DNA from: Cladophialophora immunda
Lineage: Eukaryota; Ascomycota; Eurotiomycetes; Chaetothyriales; Herpotrichiellaceae
Direction: 5' to 3'
Assembly: GCF_000835495.1 (NCBI RefSeq)
Contig: NW_015622546.1
Coordinates: forward strand, 1,366,883-1,430,882
DNA: 64,000 nt
In this document: one piece after another, positions 1-12,736 of the stretch
Layout: the number at the start of each line of letters is the position of its first letter
Position numbering within the stretch: position 1 is the stretch's first letter
The notes under the pieces: model-generated
Seen by the model: only the letters and a program-made list of their open reading frames with translations
The model's database searches: none
What the model was told of the DNA's origin: nothing
Made by a program: the position numbers and the translations under genes

Positions 1-1037
1 GTAATGACATGTTTAACTAGCGATGTCTCGACCACTGCATAGCGTATCCCAGATATCGATGTTCTCTCTGAAAATGTTACTGGTAGTTTATGTGTAGATC
101 CCGCTGTAAATAGAAGAGTTCTACTGATTACCACGAAGATTGGCTTGGAAAACTCCTACATCGACGTTGAAATTGCCGCGATTGGCATCTTAGTACCTTA
201 CAATATGGAAGTTCACTGCGTTCTAATGGTTCCTACAGGCCTCAACCTCTCTCACACTTTGTCGTATTTGCTCGCTTTGAAATCATGCACGGTCGGCTGA
301 TCTGTTTGCATCTATGAGGCCCTTCAACTTGACTCAAGGACCCGTCGCCCTGTATCATGCTTTGCTCTACCATATGGATGGGCCTTTGTGAAAGAAGATG
401 GGGAAGAGAAATTCCGCAAAGGCTGATGGCTCCCAGGGGTTTACAGTCTGAGCAGCCCCTCGGGGAAATGTAGCTTCTCCAGGAGCTCTATGGAAAGGAG
501 GAGTGAGGGAGAGGATTTTAACAGAGTCGATGGCACTTGGGAGTTTGCAATGTGGGGAAGCAACATATATGATGTTGTGAAATTAGATACTGAGAAGAGA
601 ATCACATCTAGGTCGGTCAACCACCTGCTAGGAGGCTGGCATCAAGGGAGATTTCTCGAAATCTGTACAAGAGTAGATACCAGGAGACATCAGGTAAAAA
701 AAATGCTAGCTGGGTGAATGGAAGTTAAGGGCCAGTGCCAGGGGTCGGCTTCTGAGGAATTTGAGAAGGAGAGAAGTGATCTCACGGTGGAGAGCCTTAG
801 CCGATAAGGTATCTTTGTTACTCTCTTGCACGCGGAGTTGGGCCTGGGAGACCAAACGTCAACCTCCGGTCCACCGTTGATTCTGTCTCGCTCGGGCTTA
901 TTGCAATTTATAAAGATGACGGAGTAGTGCAAAAAACTTGAAAACCTTGTGTCGCCCGTTCGACGTCTTGCCTTCATGGAGTTGATAAAACCCAGGGGCA
1001 CAGCCTGACGTCCGAAGTCCACTCAGGGAGATCGGTA
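1..1037. other. Left-edge intergenic region
   Basis: No convincing gene is seen here. The small open frames (for example 490-717) lack family resemblance and splice support. The right part should contain the 3' UTR of the minus-strand transporter that ends at 1038. Confidence 0.5.
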
Positions 1038-2725
1038 TCAGTGGTCGAGTTTCTGCGCAGCGTATTCTAGCTCGACCACATGATCCACCACTTCCCCTTT
1101 CGCAATCTTCTTGTTCCTGTTCGTAGAAGTCTTCCACGCGGCTCTCCCAGAGAAGAAGTACTCGTCGATTTGCTCCAGCGTGAGCCTCGCGGTTTCGGGG
1201 ACAAAAACAAAAGTGAGAACCAGCATGGCGAAAGTCACCCCTGTGCATTCGGCATGAGCAAGTGGAGTTCACAAACCTAGTGCGCATCTTGCTTACCTGC
1301 ATAAAAATACCCGACATTTAGACCCATGTTCCCGTAGTCCACGCTGAGCATGTAAGGTCCGTAGAAGCTGGCCGCAAATCCGAAGATCTGGTACACCAGC
1401 GTAGTCGACGCCTGTCCATACGTTCTCAGGCGGATGTTATGTTGCTCGGGCGCGGCGATCCAAACGCTGGTTCCAATGAACATGCCGAACAGGTAGGCCC
1501 AGAGGAAAAGGAACACCAGCAGCACCACCTTCGCGGTGTTAGATCCCTGGCCCAGTGCGGAGCCCACAATGGCGATGATCAACATGCAGATGGTCATGGT
1601 GCTGTAGCCCCAGAGCATTGAGAACCGGCGGCCCCCGTACTCAATAACAATGGGGCCTGGGATAGATCCCGCCATAGTGCAAGCCGCGATGATAAAGTTG
1701 TTCAGGAACGGATTCTTGATCCCGACCTTGGCCAGGAAAATAGCACCGTAGGGTCCCACGAATTTGGACCCGGTAATCGCCAACCCGACCATGATCAGAC
1801 CGCTCACCACGGTACGACGGAAATTGGTACCGCGATAGATCTCGGTCCAGTTCGAGGTTGTGCCATACAGCCTTTCCATGTCAATATGGCGCTGGACGTC
1901 TTGGACCTGGAGGAGAACGTCTGGGTGATCGGGAACCTTCGCGTAGAACCAGGCAAAAGATCTCTTCGCGGCTTCTTCGCGGCCTTTGGTAAGCAGCCAC
2001 CGAGGGGACTCGGGGAAAAGCAGGACGGCCGAGCCTAGGATGAGGGAAAGGGGGATCTGGCATATGATGGGAATCTGCCATGCCAGATTGCTGTGTGTGT
2101 ATGTAGACGATCCCCAGCAAACCGCTGCGGCGGCTGCGTTGCCCGTGCCCAAACCAATGTTGTATAGAGCGAGAAGCATCCCACGCTTGCTGGCAATGGT
2201 GCACTCAGCTCCGTAGACCGGGCCGGCCGCGATGATATGACCGAGTCCCACTCCACCGATGCACTTGCAGACCAGGTAGGCGGTGAAATTTCCCGAAGTA
2301 CCAAGCATGCCCCCAGCGCCGATGGCCGCAAGCAAGGCACCGACCTGTATGGTGCCCCGCCGACCGAGATAGGTCCCGGCGATGCCGCTCAAGGCTCCGC
2401 CTAGCGCAACGAAGAGTAACGTCAAAGAGACAAGGCCTTGCTGAAGTGCGGTCTGCGAGCAGACAACCGCTGTCTCACCAGTTTCGGGATCAGTCACGGG
2501 ACCACATTGGCCGAATGACTTTCTGTACGACTGCATCTGAAGGACCGTGCCGCCATAGCCAAGATCAAAGTTGAATATCCAGCCGGCCAAAGAGATGAAA
2601 AGGGAGAACAGCACCATTTGCTTTGTTGCCCGTTGACCAGATGGCGCGCTGGTACGAAGACCGACTTCTGCCGCATACTCTTTGGTCTCAGTGTTCGAGG
2701 CCATGCTTTCTTTGATGTCTGCCAT
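1038..2725 (-). CDS. MFS sugar porter (hexose/alpha-glucoside permease type)
   Basis: This gene encodes a plasma-membrane sugar/H+ symporter of about 543 residues. The exons on the minus strand are 2725..1297 and 1240..1038, with a 56-bp intron (GTAAGC...ACAG) that restores Gly-Val-Thr-Phe across the junction. Family marks are a cytosolic N-terminus, about twelve hydrophobic segments, YLGRRG after TM2, PESPRWLL after TM6 and a VPETARLTLEQIDEYF tail after TM12, where the sugar-porter PETKG-type motif sits. An insert after TM1 with two cysteines (FGQC and VVCSQ) is typical of fungal sugar porters. The start is the ATG of MADIKES at 2725. The substrate cannot be read from sequence. The nearest gene, a cysteine hydrolase, lies 0.9 kb upstream on the same strand, and nothing ties the two functionally. 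Confidence 0.88.
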
Positions 2726-3626
2726 TGATAGAGGATTACAGCCGCTCGTCCAGTATATTCAAGGCTGCTACTAGGGATAGGCGATATGGAACTGGAGCTT
2801 CGACTTCAGCAGCCTCGATGCGTTCTTTTTCTTCCGAATGCATTATTTCGAAGCCTTTTAACAACATATATGGGAGATGTTGCTCCCTAGATCATACCCC
2901 GCGCCTTCACTCCTATTTACACCCGAAGACGCGACCGAGGCAGCTAAGCAATTGGCAAGATATGTATTAGCATAACTTGGCAAGCTTGGTGGTAGGCGCC
3001 TCAGTTGTGGGGATGGGACGTTTGATATTGCGGGGCTTAGTTCGACGGGCGATTATCGGTTACCAAGGCCGTTGTTCTCTCTTGGCAGCAGATAACTCGA
3101 GAGGCGCCAAAGGAGACATACAAGGTGGCATTGGATTTTGCGCATCTTGAACGGATATCATCCCCTTTGGTCCGTGGGGCAAAATGGAGGATGGTAGTGA
3201 GTGGAAAATCTGGGCCCACATCTAAAGACGGCACAAGGCTGCGGTACAGGGGTCGATCCGCCCTTTGTCCCGACGGTGAGTGGCCGGTGGCACCCATCCC
3301 ACCAAGACATGAAGTACTCTGATCGAGATTATACAAAAGGATCAAGAACTCAATGGCCTGTCGAATTTCGTTTGGCTCCAACTAGCCACCCCGATGAGGC
3401 ATCTAAAGTTGCTGCAAGTGTTCGTCTGTAGGTAACTGTGGTAGGAGTCGGGCGCATGTCGTATTATCAGCATCAACTACTAGAAGGACGATATGGATAT
3501 TATCATGAGACATGACAATGCCTAGGCTCACAAAGATCAAGGCCAGGAACCTCTTGACTGATATAAACGGGCTGTGGCTAGTACGCAATGTTCTGACTCT
3601 TGCAAAACCCGCTCAAGGATCAAATA
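2726..3626. other. Intergenic region upstream of MFS gene
   Basis: This 0.9-kb stretch holds the promoter of the transporter at 2725 and the terminator side of the hydrolase at 3627. The short open frames on both strands (for example 3037-3381) show no domain and overlap each other, so none is called. Confidence 0.5.
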
Positions 3627-4265
3627 TTACAGAATCTTCCATGCGTTCTGGATTTCCCACGACGTTGCCACGTGAGCGCCCATAGGCAAGGCATGTGTGA
3701 CTAGCATACCATGCAAGCCCGGAACTGGATCAAAACATGCGTCCTCCATCACAGTCACGATGTACCCACGATCCGTCGCAGCGCGAGCGGTGCTCAGGAC
3801 ACAGCCAGAAGTGCTTATCCCGCCGATGATGAGTGACTTGATTCCCTTTTCTTTTAGCAAGTTCGACAGTCCGTGTGATTCAAGGGCGGAGATGAAGCCC
3901 GGTGTTCTCAGGACGGTGAGCTCCCGATCGAGAGGTTTTCTGACCGCCAGTGACTCCGCTTCACGGCCCAGCCAAGGCATTTCGGAAAACTTGGCTTCGT
4001 ACATCTTCCATTCGGCCGAGATCTTCGAATGTGCAGGAGGCTTTGAGCCGGGTGAGGTATCGACGAGGCAGTGGAAGACGGTCATCTCTTTATGAAGCGC
4101 CCAGTCGCGCATCTGTGATGCAATGTTTATGACACTATTGGCAGCCACGTCCCCAATCCTCGCAAGAATCATGTTCTGGTAATCCATGAGCAACACAGCG
4201 GTTTCATGAGGTGAGATCGACAGTGGTGAGGCTGGGTCGCTGGGCGAGAAAACTGCGTTTGCCAT
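3627..4265 (-). CDS. Isochorismatase-family cysteine hydrolase
   Basis: This single-exon gene encodes 212 residues, the usual length of the isochorismatase/nicotinamidase alpha-beta-alpha fold. The catalytic Asp is visible in LLMDYQN (D28), and the catalytic Cys in TSGCVLSTARAA (C155), preceded by the hydrophobic strand SLIIGG and the small loop that normally carries a cis-peptide. The position that usually holds the third active-site residue, a Lys in a K-x-x-[YF]-S-A-F context, reads LRTPGFISAL, so it appears to be Arg (R120). The protein is probably cytosolic and hydrolyses a small amide or ester. No signal peptide is seen. The exact substrate is unknown, and no pathway partner is adjacent. 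Confidence 0.85.
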   Translation of the reverse strand: MANAVFSPSDPASPLSISPHETAVLLMDYQNMILARIGDVAANSVINIASQMRDWALHKEMTVFHCLVDTSPGSKPPAHSKISAEWKMYEAKFSEMPWLGREAESLAVRKPLDRELTVLRTPGFISALESHGLSNLLKEKGIKSLIIGGISTSGCVLSTARAATDRGYIVTVMEDACFDPVPGLHGMLVTHALPMGAHVATSWEIQNAWKIL

Positions 4266-5975
4266 AGCCGGCGCGACAGATGGCGACCAAGCAACAATCG
4301 CGATGAAGCTATCCGAGAAAAATTATCATACCTGCAGCTCAGGATATACAATCGAAGTGTAGAACGATCCGAGGCTTAAGTGGTGGTGACGATATATTGC
4401 AGGGCGGAGATAACGATTAAAGCCGAGATGCATATGCAAAGGCGTGTCTCGAGGCATGGAAAACTGCCGCAATGAAGTTGTTATCCGCCATCGTCGGAAA
4501 TTGGCGCCCGGTCGGGGGCTATCGGACGCTTTTGCAGAAGGTCAGCAATTGTCCGCGGACAGTGGGGGATGAAGCCTGCCGCAAGGGGCAATGGTATACC
4601 ATGGGCTTAATGCCGGCCATCTGCTTCCTGCGGCCCAATGAGTTTTTCTAAACATTAGCGTTGCTTTGAGCCAAACCAAGGGATGTCACTGCATAAGAGC
4701 CTGCCGGCGCATGTCACTATTCGGCTTGACTTTCTGGATTCCTGGTAGGGGACATAAGGGTGGCCAGAGAAAGTGAGTTGGGAGACCGCATCACTCAGTT
4801 AGATTAGACCGGTAGACCAACCCAAACTCGAAGGATTCGTCGGAGTAGCCAAAATGACTCGGAAGCAGGTTTTTCGGGACCAAACAGGACTAGGAATGGC
4901 CGCTGTAGTTCTGTTGCAGCCTCGAAAACCATGGAGACGACGCAATGCCAGATGGCGAGTGCTAGGTGCGCTGGGGAGCAGTGCCCGAGAGCCCGAAAAC
5001 CGCAGACAAAAGAACAATTGCAAATCGACGTCCGGCTATGCTACTCCTATTGCCTTGCCATTCGGGCGTCCGATGCAACAAACCTGAAATTGAACCTTCC
5101 GGGCGCTCTGGAGACACAGTTTAACTTCCAGGTACACATGGCTTTGCAAGTTCGATTAGCCACGATGCACCTGCAAGAGTGACTTGGACAATCAGCTTCG
5201 AAAGAAGATGCAGTTCACGGACCCATGGCACTTAAAGGTGACAGTGTTCTTCGCGAGCCCATTCTGAGGGGAGGTCTCAGATAGACAATGTCATCTCTGT
5301 GGGATGGAGAGAAATACGTCACAGCTGTGGTGTGGCGTGCACATTGTTTTTGCGAATCAGCGTTGCCGCTTTGTTAAATACACTGACATATTGTCCTCGA
5401 AACAAGTCGGCATCATGGAAAAGCAAAATGCGATGACCAGGGAAGGGGATGGAGACAACAGGAGAGTATGATAGAAGGGACTTTGATGCCTGCGAGAATG
5501 CCAAGCCTTTGTGTCGCTTGGGCGTCGGCTGTGTTGATGCCTCGTGCCTTGCGGAGATTTTGGGACAAGACACAAGTTCGCCCTGGTGTCGCGTGCAATT
5601 GATCAACCTGCTCATAGTTAGCAACAGATTATCTTATTCCTGGCGACCCTCAGACGACGACGTGACATTGGTCTTCCGGTTCTGCCTGTCCCCTGCACCG
5701 TCTCCTCCCTCTCTGCATCAATCAGGTGTTTGCAGGCATAAACGTGACGTACGACGTCGCAAGGCTGCACTGCAGCTTGCCAAGCGCCTTCTGCCTTATA
5801 CGACCACGTCGCCTGCCTACCTTTGTGCGACCATTATCTCAAAGACAGAGAGAGAGTCGCCCGAGCCCTGGTGCCTCCTTCGATCCGCGTCGGTATGATA
5901 CAGGGCAATTGACAAGTCCTCTCTCCTTCGACTTGGATGACCTCGACGGTCCAACAACAGAAGAAATAAACAGTC
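4266..5975. other. Divergent intergenic region (hydrolase / blm10)
   Basis: This 1.7-kb stretch separates two divergently transcribed genes and must hold both promoters. Open frames at 4799-5182 and 5449-5898 are short, overlap on both strands and resemble no family. The segment just before 5976 is pyrimidine-rich, as expected for a fungal promoter and leader. Confidence 0.5.
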
Positions 5976-8900
5976 ATGGAAACCCCCAAGCATCATCTAG
6001 AAGAGCTGGTCAACGGCAGCAGCCATGCTAAACATGGCTCTGAGATCTCAAGAGCCACCTCTCCGGCCGGGACCATAGCCATGCAGGACGGTCATGCGAA
6101 CGATGTTGGGAATCAGAATAAGCGCAACAGGCCGCGAACATATCCTTACTTCTCCACCTTACCATACCCAGTGGAGGATGAGGCTAAGAGACAGGAAGAC
6201 CTGGCAGAGATACTTAAGCATCTCTATATTGCGGTCCAGGCTAGCGACTTCACTCCGGGTGCGGTGCATTGGACTAGGGAACTGCGCAGCTGGCTCTCCT
6301 TGAAGTTCGATCCCAGCAAGGATCAGCGTGTAAAGCTCGTCAGACTCTATTATGAACTGGCTCTGGCCCCTGGGATCGATCCCAGCGTGGGCGAGCGCTT
6401 CGCTAGCATGTTCATGCTACTCACCAAGTCTGTTGTCTCCCAAGCCACGCCTGCGAAGGACTCTCGTCACTGACATAATCTGCAGACGAAAACACTACTT
6501 GCGACCTTTCCTTGACCTAAACCTCGACTGGCGGCCGCTCTTCCGAGAGATCAAAGTATTCGTGCTGCCAAGCGAGTCGGGCTTGATGCAGACAACAAAC
6601 CTCAAGAGGAATATCAAGACACTCATTAAGATCAGTTCCTTCGCCCAACTATATTTTGACCCAGAGGACATCCCTGCTATGCTAGAGGAAATCCTCCCCC
6701 ACTTCACGATGTCCTCGACCGAGGGCGCCTTTGTGGTGATTGGACTGCTCAATATGCTGCTGCCAACAGGACCTCCACCGCCAAATCGTTCGGATTTGAA
6801 TCCCCAACATTTTCTTCCAACCTTCTTCCACCTCTGGTCCCTGGTAAACCGTTCCCGAACCGTTGATGTCGCCCTTGTCGATCTTCTCTCTCGCCTGGCC
6901 CGGGATTCACTGCCTAGTAAACAGGTCGGATTCTCCGAGTTCGGGATATTCACCGCTGAGCAGTCGACATTGATTACAACCGCAGTTCTGAGGTTGCTGG
7001 AGATCCCTGTCGGGCAATCCACCTCGCCTTACAGCGCTCTGGTGGACATAACAGCCGGCATGGGGTTTCTACTGGATCGTGATTCGCGCAAACACCCCGT
7101 TTCACACCACATCGCCCGGTGGTTTGTGATGTCGTTGTCACCGGCCTGTTTGGAAAAGAAGACCTCGGTTCTTTCACTCCTCGAGACACTGATCCAAGCA
7201 ATTGAGACTTTCTTCCACCCGTCAAACTCCGGCTCCTGGACTCGCACCCTGGCTCAACTTGTGTTCTATCTGGCAGACTTCTTTGTCATGCGGTGGAACA
7301 GGGAACGCAATGGGGAAATGGAAGTCCCAGAAGAGCGAAAGCTGAATGAACCACTGCGAAAACGATTTGTCCTCTGCCTACGAGAAGTCATTTTCATGGG
7401 CATCTATGCCAAAAGCGGAACAGCCATGAGCTATTCATTGTCCACGCTGCAAGCTCTAGCATTTTTGGAGCCAGACTTAATCCTTCCCGGTGCTCTCCAA
7501 CGTATTTATCCCTCAATGCAAGGGCTTGTTGAGGTACACCGAACGATCTCGTCTATACGGTCACTGCAAATATTAGCAAGGACGATGATCAGAACAAAGG
7601 GCTACCGTTGTCACATCACGGCTCTCCTTGGTCTTGCTCTGCCCGGCATCGATGCCAACGATCTGGACAAGACACTGTGTACATTGTCATTCTTCGCGAA
7701 TGTCTGCTACAATATACCGTTTGAGGATCTTTCCAAGGGCAGAGAGGACGTCCAAGGTAACATGCTAGCTATGGAGTGGATCACCGGGGAGATGGAGCGC
7801 ATGGAGCAGGAAGGCGCTCATGTCGAACTGAATTATGCCGCCTTGAACGAAAAGGACGAAGAGTTGATCCTTGCCGCGTCCACCGCCGGGCTCGGGGAGT
7901 TCGTCACGTCGTTCTTGGGCAGAGTTTTCGCTCTACTTGAAAATCTTCCGGATGCGGCCCGTGTTGGAAGTGGTTCTCCGGAGGAGAATATCGTCAACAC
8001 GCTACCAGCAGCTTTTATGCCCTTGCTAGCAACTCTCTCACCAGAGTTGTACGACATCGCATTGAACAAAATTGTTGACTTCGCTGCCAACCATGTCATT
8101 CATCAATCAAGAGATGCCATGGCATCCATCTGCAACTGCTTGTGCAAGGTCGACCCTGAGAAGGCTCTAGCGAAATTCGTTCCCGTCTTGATCAGCGCCA
8201 TCCGCACAGAAATCGACGAGAATGGTGCCGGCTCAACAAGAAATGCTGTTTCTGACGTCCTGCCTCGGGATAGAGGCTTGGTTTGGAATATCAGCATGCT
8301 CAGTATGTGCGTGGTTCATGTGGGCTCAGCAGTCCTGAAATACAAGCAGGAGCTCTTTGACATTGCCGTGTACATGCAGCAGAAATGCAAAGGCATGGCG
8401 ACCGTGCACGTTTCCAACTACGTGCATCATTTACTGCTGAACCTGACCGTTACTTACACAGCCGACTATTCTTTGTATGAACCTGAAAAGGTTAAGAATG
8501 GGATAACCGCAGATCTCTGGGGTGTTGCAGAACCACCAGCAACCATCAAACCAAAGTGGCATGTTCCGTCCAAAGAAGAGATTGATTTTGCCGTAGAATT
8601 GTTCCAGAATCAAGCTGAAAGCGCCGTGCAGCACTTGCAACGACTCATCGACGGCTCATCTAGCATCAAACGGGATGGCAGCGGCAAGGAATGGTCGGAC
8701 GAAGTTTCGAGGAACCTCGTCCTACTGCGTCTGCTGCTCGCAGGAGTATCGGTTCTTTTTGATTCCAAAGGCGTCAATGAGGGCCTGACTACGACCGCCG
8801 CAGGCGTCGACGCCGACACCGACACTTCGATGTCTCAGGCAAACGGTCACGCGCCAGAGCAAAGTAATGATATTGTCGAGACTGACGATTCCCTTGATGG

Positions 8901-11900
8901 CACGGACGAGACATCGATCAAGCCCTCTTTCCAGTATCCCGCAGGCGAGTTGCTAAAGCCTGAAGAAGCCAACTACAAGCTTCTCCATCAACTCAGACAG
9001 AAGATTGGCCGCGTCTTACATGATGTCCATGTCTTTCTGACTCGAGAAGGGGAGGACGATGTGTCGTCTTTTGCTCCGCTGTATACTGCCTATCGATCAT
9101 GGTTCGTTGATGTTGGTATCGAACGCTCGGCCCATGTTCTTGACCGAGTTACTCGACTCTTGCACGCCGACGAGCAGCCCTACAAAGTGAGCGGAATACG
9201 CAAAGACTACCCTCGCTCAATACTCGTCCGACGAGCCAACGTTTACCATACTCAGAGACTCCGGCATAATGCTGCACCAAGACCACGGTCAGAACTCGAC
9301 GAACAACTTCTGCTAGACCTTGCGGAGTCTGCTGTCTCTTTATACACCGAAGTTCGTCGCAACGCGCAAAGTGCAGGCGAATCGGCTCTAAAGGTGATTT
9401 TCGGAGCTCGACTTTTCGTCATCCCGCCACTCTTAGCGGCCTTCCAGAAAGCAGTAGAAAAGAATGACTTTCCCCGAATCAAAGGCGGATTGTTTGCCTT
9501 ATTGTTCGGCAGTCTGGCAAAGACAGTGGGCAGACACTGGAAATACACGCCGGCTGTCATCAGAACATTCATCGAGGCTAGTACTGCCGACAAACCCTCA
9601 ATTCAAAAGCTTTGCAGTGGCGGCTTATTCCAGATCATGGATTACGGTCGGCCCGGCGATCGAATGGCCATCATCGACCGCACTGTCGTTGATCCATTTG
9701 CGCCTGAGGAAGATGTTGATGACAGGATCTCAAAGAAGAAAGCGTTCATCTTGAGTAAGCGTGCAAACATCGAGCGCAAGAAGGCAGAACTTGCGGAAGA
9801 GCTCATCGAGCTCACTCGTGTCTCACATTGGAAGAAGGCCACTCGTGTAGCAACGCTTGTCATGTCACTAGGGATGCGTTTCGACACGATTGCTTCAGAC
9901 AGTATGATTGACTTGATAACTCTGGGCACGATAGATCCTCACCCGGACTTGCGAACATTGTATTCCCAAGGGCTGGTGGCCCTGTTCAGCATGACCGACG
10001 TGCGAGCTGTGTGCAGCCACGACTATGCCAATTACATCCAGGCAATTCAAGACTTTCCCGCGAAAGTCAAGGTCGAGACTAGAGCCGGAGAAGAGTCGTG
10101 GACCGAAACCTTTTTGAAGGCCTTTTCTCAGCCCGAGGCCGATGTCTACACCGATCATGATTATCCTGGTTGGCTTGTGTGGTCGAAAGACATACCTGGG
10201 TACAAAGCTAGCGTGCAGACCGACATCATCTATGATGAACTCGAATGGAAGAAACGAACCGTCATCGGCAAACATCTTGATCGAGAATGGTTTGTCACCC
10301 TTTTCAAATACCTGAAACAGGAGCCTCGAGACCAATCGGCGGATAGGTTCCGCATGGCCAATGTCACGATGTTGGTTTATGTCTTCGAACTGATTATCAG
10401 AGACGGCCTAGCTGTGGCAACATTTGAAGACATCAAAGAAGAAACACTAGCCGTTCTTGACGACGGCAGCGACAAGCATCAACATCGTGCTACGGCAGAG
10501 ATCCTTGGTGGGTTGGTCACGTCGGTCATGGATCATTCTGTTGAGCGCAGGACCATGGTATGGGAATTCGCGTTCCCTATAATTCAGCGAGTCTTTTCAG
10601 ACGGCTTGACCCCAGAGAATTCCGGCTACTGGAAAACTTTCCTCTACGTGATTCTTCAGGGCCGAGACCCTCGGAGGGCGTGGCCGCTGGTGGAGTGGCT
10701 GACCAGCTTCCGCCTTGACATGGGATCCAACGCTGCTTTCAAGGAAAGTTCAAAGATACATCTGCTCCATGAAGTGATCCTAGACGCTGGGTGGCGTTTC
10801 CAGCTTGAGAAACCCATCATGGAGAACTTCCTAGCCCACATTGACCATCCATACAAGGGTGTTCGCGAGGCTATGGCTCAAACTCTTGCTGCTATTACCC
10901 GCACTCGATACCATGAGTCGTACAAGGACGTCAAGGAACTCCTCGAAGCCCAGAGACAGGCAGGTCCCATCGGGACTCAGCCGTATCTGCCAACGCAGGA
11001 CTTTGACGAGACCATGCGCGAGATTTTCGAGCGCTTGGACAAGTGGCGGCATGAACGCACACCCGGTCAACAGACCCCTTCCGCTTATACGTCCGGCAGT
11101 AAAACGATACTATTGTGGCTTGACTCCATGCTCTCTTCATATGAGTGCACTCAGTTGTTGAAGTACTTCCCCAACCTGTTCACCGAACAATTCCTGCACA
11201 TGATGGACGTCAAGGAGGATCCTGATTTGCAATCTTTGGCTTACCATGTCTTTCTACATTTGCCGAACATTCCTCATCGAATAGGAGAGGATCAAGCGTT
11301 GATCGAGTCATTGATCCGCATCGGAAGGACATCTCCGTCATGGCACCAGCGTCTGCGTGTAATGATCAATATGCAGATTCTCTTTTTCAGACGTCTGTTC
11401 TTGTTGTCCGAGGAGAGTAAGCAGAAGCTATTCAACTGCGTGGCGGATATGCTCGAAGATACACAGCACGAGGTCCGTGCAGGTGCAGCCACGACCCTAT
11501 CAGGAATGATTCGATGCTCGCCGCTAGAGCTGCGAGAGAGGATGATCATCCAGCTGCGGGATCGATGCACACAGATGCTCATCGACAACCCCCTCCCGAA
11601 GAAACCGAAGGGTCAACTAGCCGGGCTGTCATCGGCGCGGACTTCAGGGACTAACACACCTACTCCCGAAGCACAGCGGCTGGTCATCGTTCGCCATGCG
11701 GCGGTGCTCGGTCTGGGCTCTTTGATCCAGGCCTTTCCTTATTCAAGCCCACCGCCGGCCTGGATGCCAGATGTTTTAGTCACGTTGAGCAGCAAAGCGG
11801 CGAATGATCCAGCAACTGTTGGCAACAGCGTCAAGAGCATCATAAGCGACTTCAAGAAGACGAGGCAAGATACTTGGCATATAGATGTTAAGGTACGTGC

Positions 11901-12004
11901 TGCGAACAGACGTCCATCCACACCGAACTGACTATTGGCAGGCATTCAAACCAGAACAAATTGAAGACCTCTCTGGGGTGTTATGGAAGAGCTATTTCGC
12001 TTAG
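5976..12004 (+). CDS. blm10: Proteasome activator Blm10/PA200
   Basis: This gene encodes a giant HEAT-repeat cap of about 1,973 residues that docks on the 20S proteasome alpha ring in nucleus and cytoplasm, and is linked to proteasome assembly and degradation of unfolded or acetylated proteins. Exons are 5976..6427, 6486..11892 and 11942..12004. The 58-bp first intron joins LLTK to RKHYLRPF. The last intron (GTACGT...GCAG) adds a 20-residue tail. The middle region (around FPNLFTEQFLHMMDV) and the C-terminal HEAT block (EVRAGAATTLSGMIRCSP) match the BLM10 middle and DUF3437 domains. The protein ends in Tyr-Phe-Ala, the position of the HbYX-type proteasome anchor (YYA in yeast Blm10). An acidic, low-complexity loop lies near residues 930-970. 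The start is the ATG of METPKHH, the first in frame. Confidence 0.93.
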
Positions 12005-12736
12005 CTTTTGCACTAACCTTTAGAATGAATTCGCGAAACTTCTTTGTGATTCGAGCATAGCGTTGGCGTTTTGTCTAAAGGGCACATTACCCGGTCACAG
12101 TGGCGTTGTCGTCTGTTTCAGTCGGAAGTTTCTTCTGGTGGACTCTCGGTACCTTCATCCAATGTGTAATTACGCCTCAGGGATAACGATTGTGCTCTCT
12201 CAGGACAAGGACTCATGATATGGCTTGCGGCCGTCCTTCTACTCTAGACAGAATTGGTTGGACAGGCAGGAGAAGTGTGAAAGGATGTGTCTTTTTGGTC
12301 ATGTTTGGAGAGTGAATGGGGCGAAGGAAGGGCGAAGAAGAGCTTAATTGGTTTGCATCGGGGAACTTAGAAAATCCCTCGATGCCTGATATGAACAGCA
12401 ATTCATGACTGCTATCCGCCACCGGCATATTGCTGGAGTCTCGAGTTTGAAGCACGGCTCTGTTTATCAAACTCGCCCTTGGTCTGCGGTTGAAGCTCAA
12501 CTGCTCACCCGTAGTGACAGGAAGAACCTTTAAGCGGCTAGCGTGCCAAGACAGGGACTGAGCTGCGATGCCATCACCAAGGTGCTTCTCCCCGTAGGAA
12601 CCAGGCTTCGACTTTTATCTTCCAAAGCTATCAACGTGCTACAGCGAGCATCCGACGCTCTCTGGTGCGTTTCTTCTTTCGAATCCTCCTACATCGCGGC
12701 CTGGGCGGCCTGATTCTCTCTCAAAACCCGCCCAGC
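12005..12736. other. Intergenic region blm10-vph1
   Basis: It holds the blm10 terminator region and the vph1 promoter and leader (CT-rich near 12570-12700). No gene is seen. The minus-strand frame at 12213-12500 lacks support. Confidence 0.5.

Noticed and set aside
5449..6031. Two overlapping plus-strand frames (149 and 101 aa) before blm10
   Set aside because: They have no domain, overlap in different frames and end at or past the blm10 start. They are more likely leader sequence.
9895..10335. 146-residue minus-strand frame inside blm10
   Set aside because: It lies inside a well-supported HEAT-repeat coding exon. It is a shadow.
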